Below are positions 4,904 through 5,054 of a stretch of 5,054 nucleotides of DNA, one piece after another. The position numbers and the translations under genes were made by a program. Numbering within the stretch: position 1 is the first letter of the stretch; each line of letters starts with the position of its first letter. The notes beneath the pieces were generated by a model. It saw only the letters and a list, made by a program, of their open reading frames with translations, did not search any database and was not told where the DNA came from. This DNA is from JBKJUK01 sp046590705 (GTDB taxonomy: Bacteria; Acidobacteriota; Thermoanaerobaculia; Gp7-AA8): positions 1 through 5,054 of the forward strand of contig JBKJUK010000302.1 in NCBI GenBank assembly GCA_046590705.1, given 5' to 3'.

Positions 4904-5054
4904 TTTACTGACTACTGCTTCAACTACTGGTTACCGACTACTGCTTCACCTACTGGTTACCGGCTACTGCTTCACCTACTGGTTACTGACTACTGCTTCA
5001 ACTACTGGTTACCGACTACTGCTTCACCTACTGGTTACTGACTACTGCTTCACC
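4904..5054 (+). repeat. 26-bp tandem repeat array running off the window
   Basis: Five full 26-bp units (4911-4936, 4937-4962, 4963-4988, 4989-5014, 5015-5040) are followed by 14 bases of a sixth; TTACTG just before 4911 is the tail of a preceding unit. Each unit is itself two related halves, one beginning ACTACTGCTTC and one beginning ACTACTGGTTAC or CCTACTGGTTAC. Units vary at position 1 (A or G), 13 (A or C) and 25 (C or T). Units 1 and 4 are identical, hinting at a 78-bp higher-order period. There are no spacers, and 26 is not a multiple of three, so this is neither CRISPR nor a protein repeat. Confidence 0.92.

Noticed and set aside
4726..4911. Small gene in the unique segment before the array
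   Set aside because: No ribosome binding site, no motif, and the frame ends in the repeat boundary.
4904..5054. CRISPR array
   Set aside because: The 26-bp units are directly adjacent with no unique spacers, and no cas gene is visible.
4904..5054. Integron attC sites or cassette array
   Set aside because: The GTTAC motifs recur, but no GTTRRRY/RYYYAAC pair with the spacing of an attC site is seen, and no integrase is present.

Overview
The window reads as ordinary bacterial chromosome: moderately high GC, tightly packed genes, clear Shine-Dalgarno sites, and no phage, transposase, tRNA, rRNA or CRISPR signal. The taxon cannot be fixed from sequence alone. The mix of a YfgM-like TPR protein, a CruC/HpnB-like glycosyltransferase, a secreted polysaccharide deacetylase, YhbY and simple intergenic repeats would fit a soil or environmental Gram-negative-type lineage such as Acidobacteriota, but that is a guess. 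An outer-membrane or periplasmic lifestyle is suggested by one probable lipoprotein, one signal peptide and one membrane-anchored TPR protein.

Layout: two gene groups diverge from an intergenic region at about 2944-3146. Leftward (minus strand) come a single-pass TPR protein (2943-2218), a family 2 glycosyltransferase whose N-terminal membrane helix runs in frame right up to the TPR gene's stop codon (2166-1045, probably really from 2214), and after a 137-bp gap a dienelactone-hydrolase-family lipoprotein (907-95). Rightward (plus strand) come a secreted NodB-type polysaccharide deacetylase with a C-terminal beta-sandwich-like domain (3147-4340) and, with essentially no gap, a YhbY/CRM ribosome-assembly protein (4356-4652). 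The divergent region holds a good sigma70-type promoter for the leftward genes, whose -35 box lies in a perfect 10-bp palindrome, and a Shine-Dalgarno site that could pair with a CTCCTT just upstream.

The last 400 bp have no credible gene. They carry a family of CAGTAG/CTACTG repeats: six CAGTAG copies starting exactly at the yhbY stop codon, about 190 bp of unique sequence, then a 26-bp tandem array in the opposite orientation that runs off the window end. The two blocks share a perfect 21-bp inverted match.

Functionally, the glycosyltransferase and deacetylase both act on glycans or glycolipids of the envelope, and the TPR protein is likely an envelope scaffold or chaperone partner. No complete pathway is visible. 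No defence system or clearly new multi-gene system was found. The most notable points are the missing canonical start of the glycosyltransferase helix and the inverted/tandem repeat locus.
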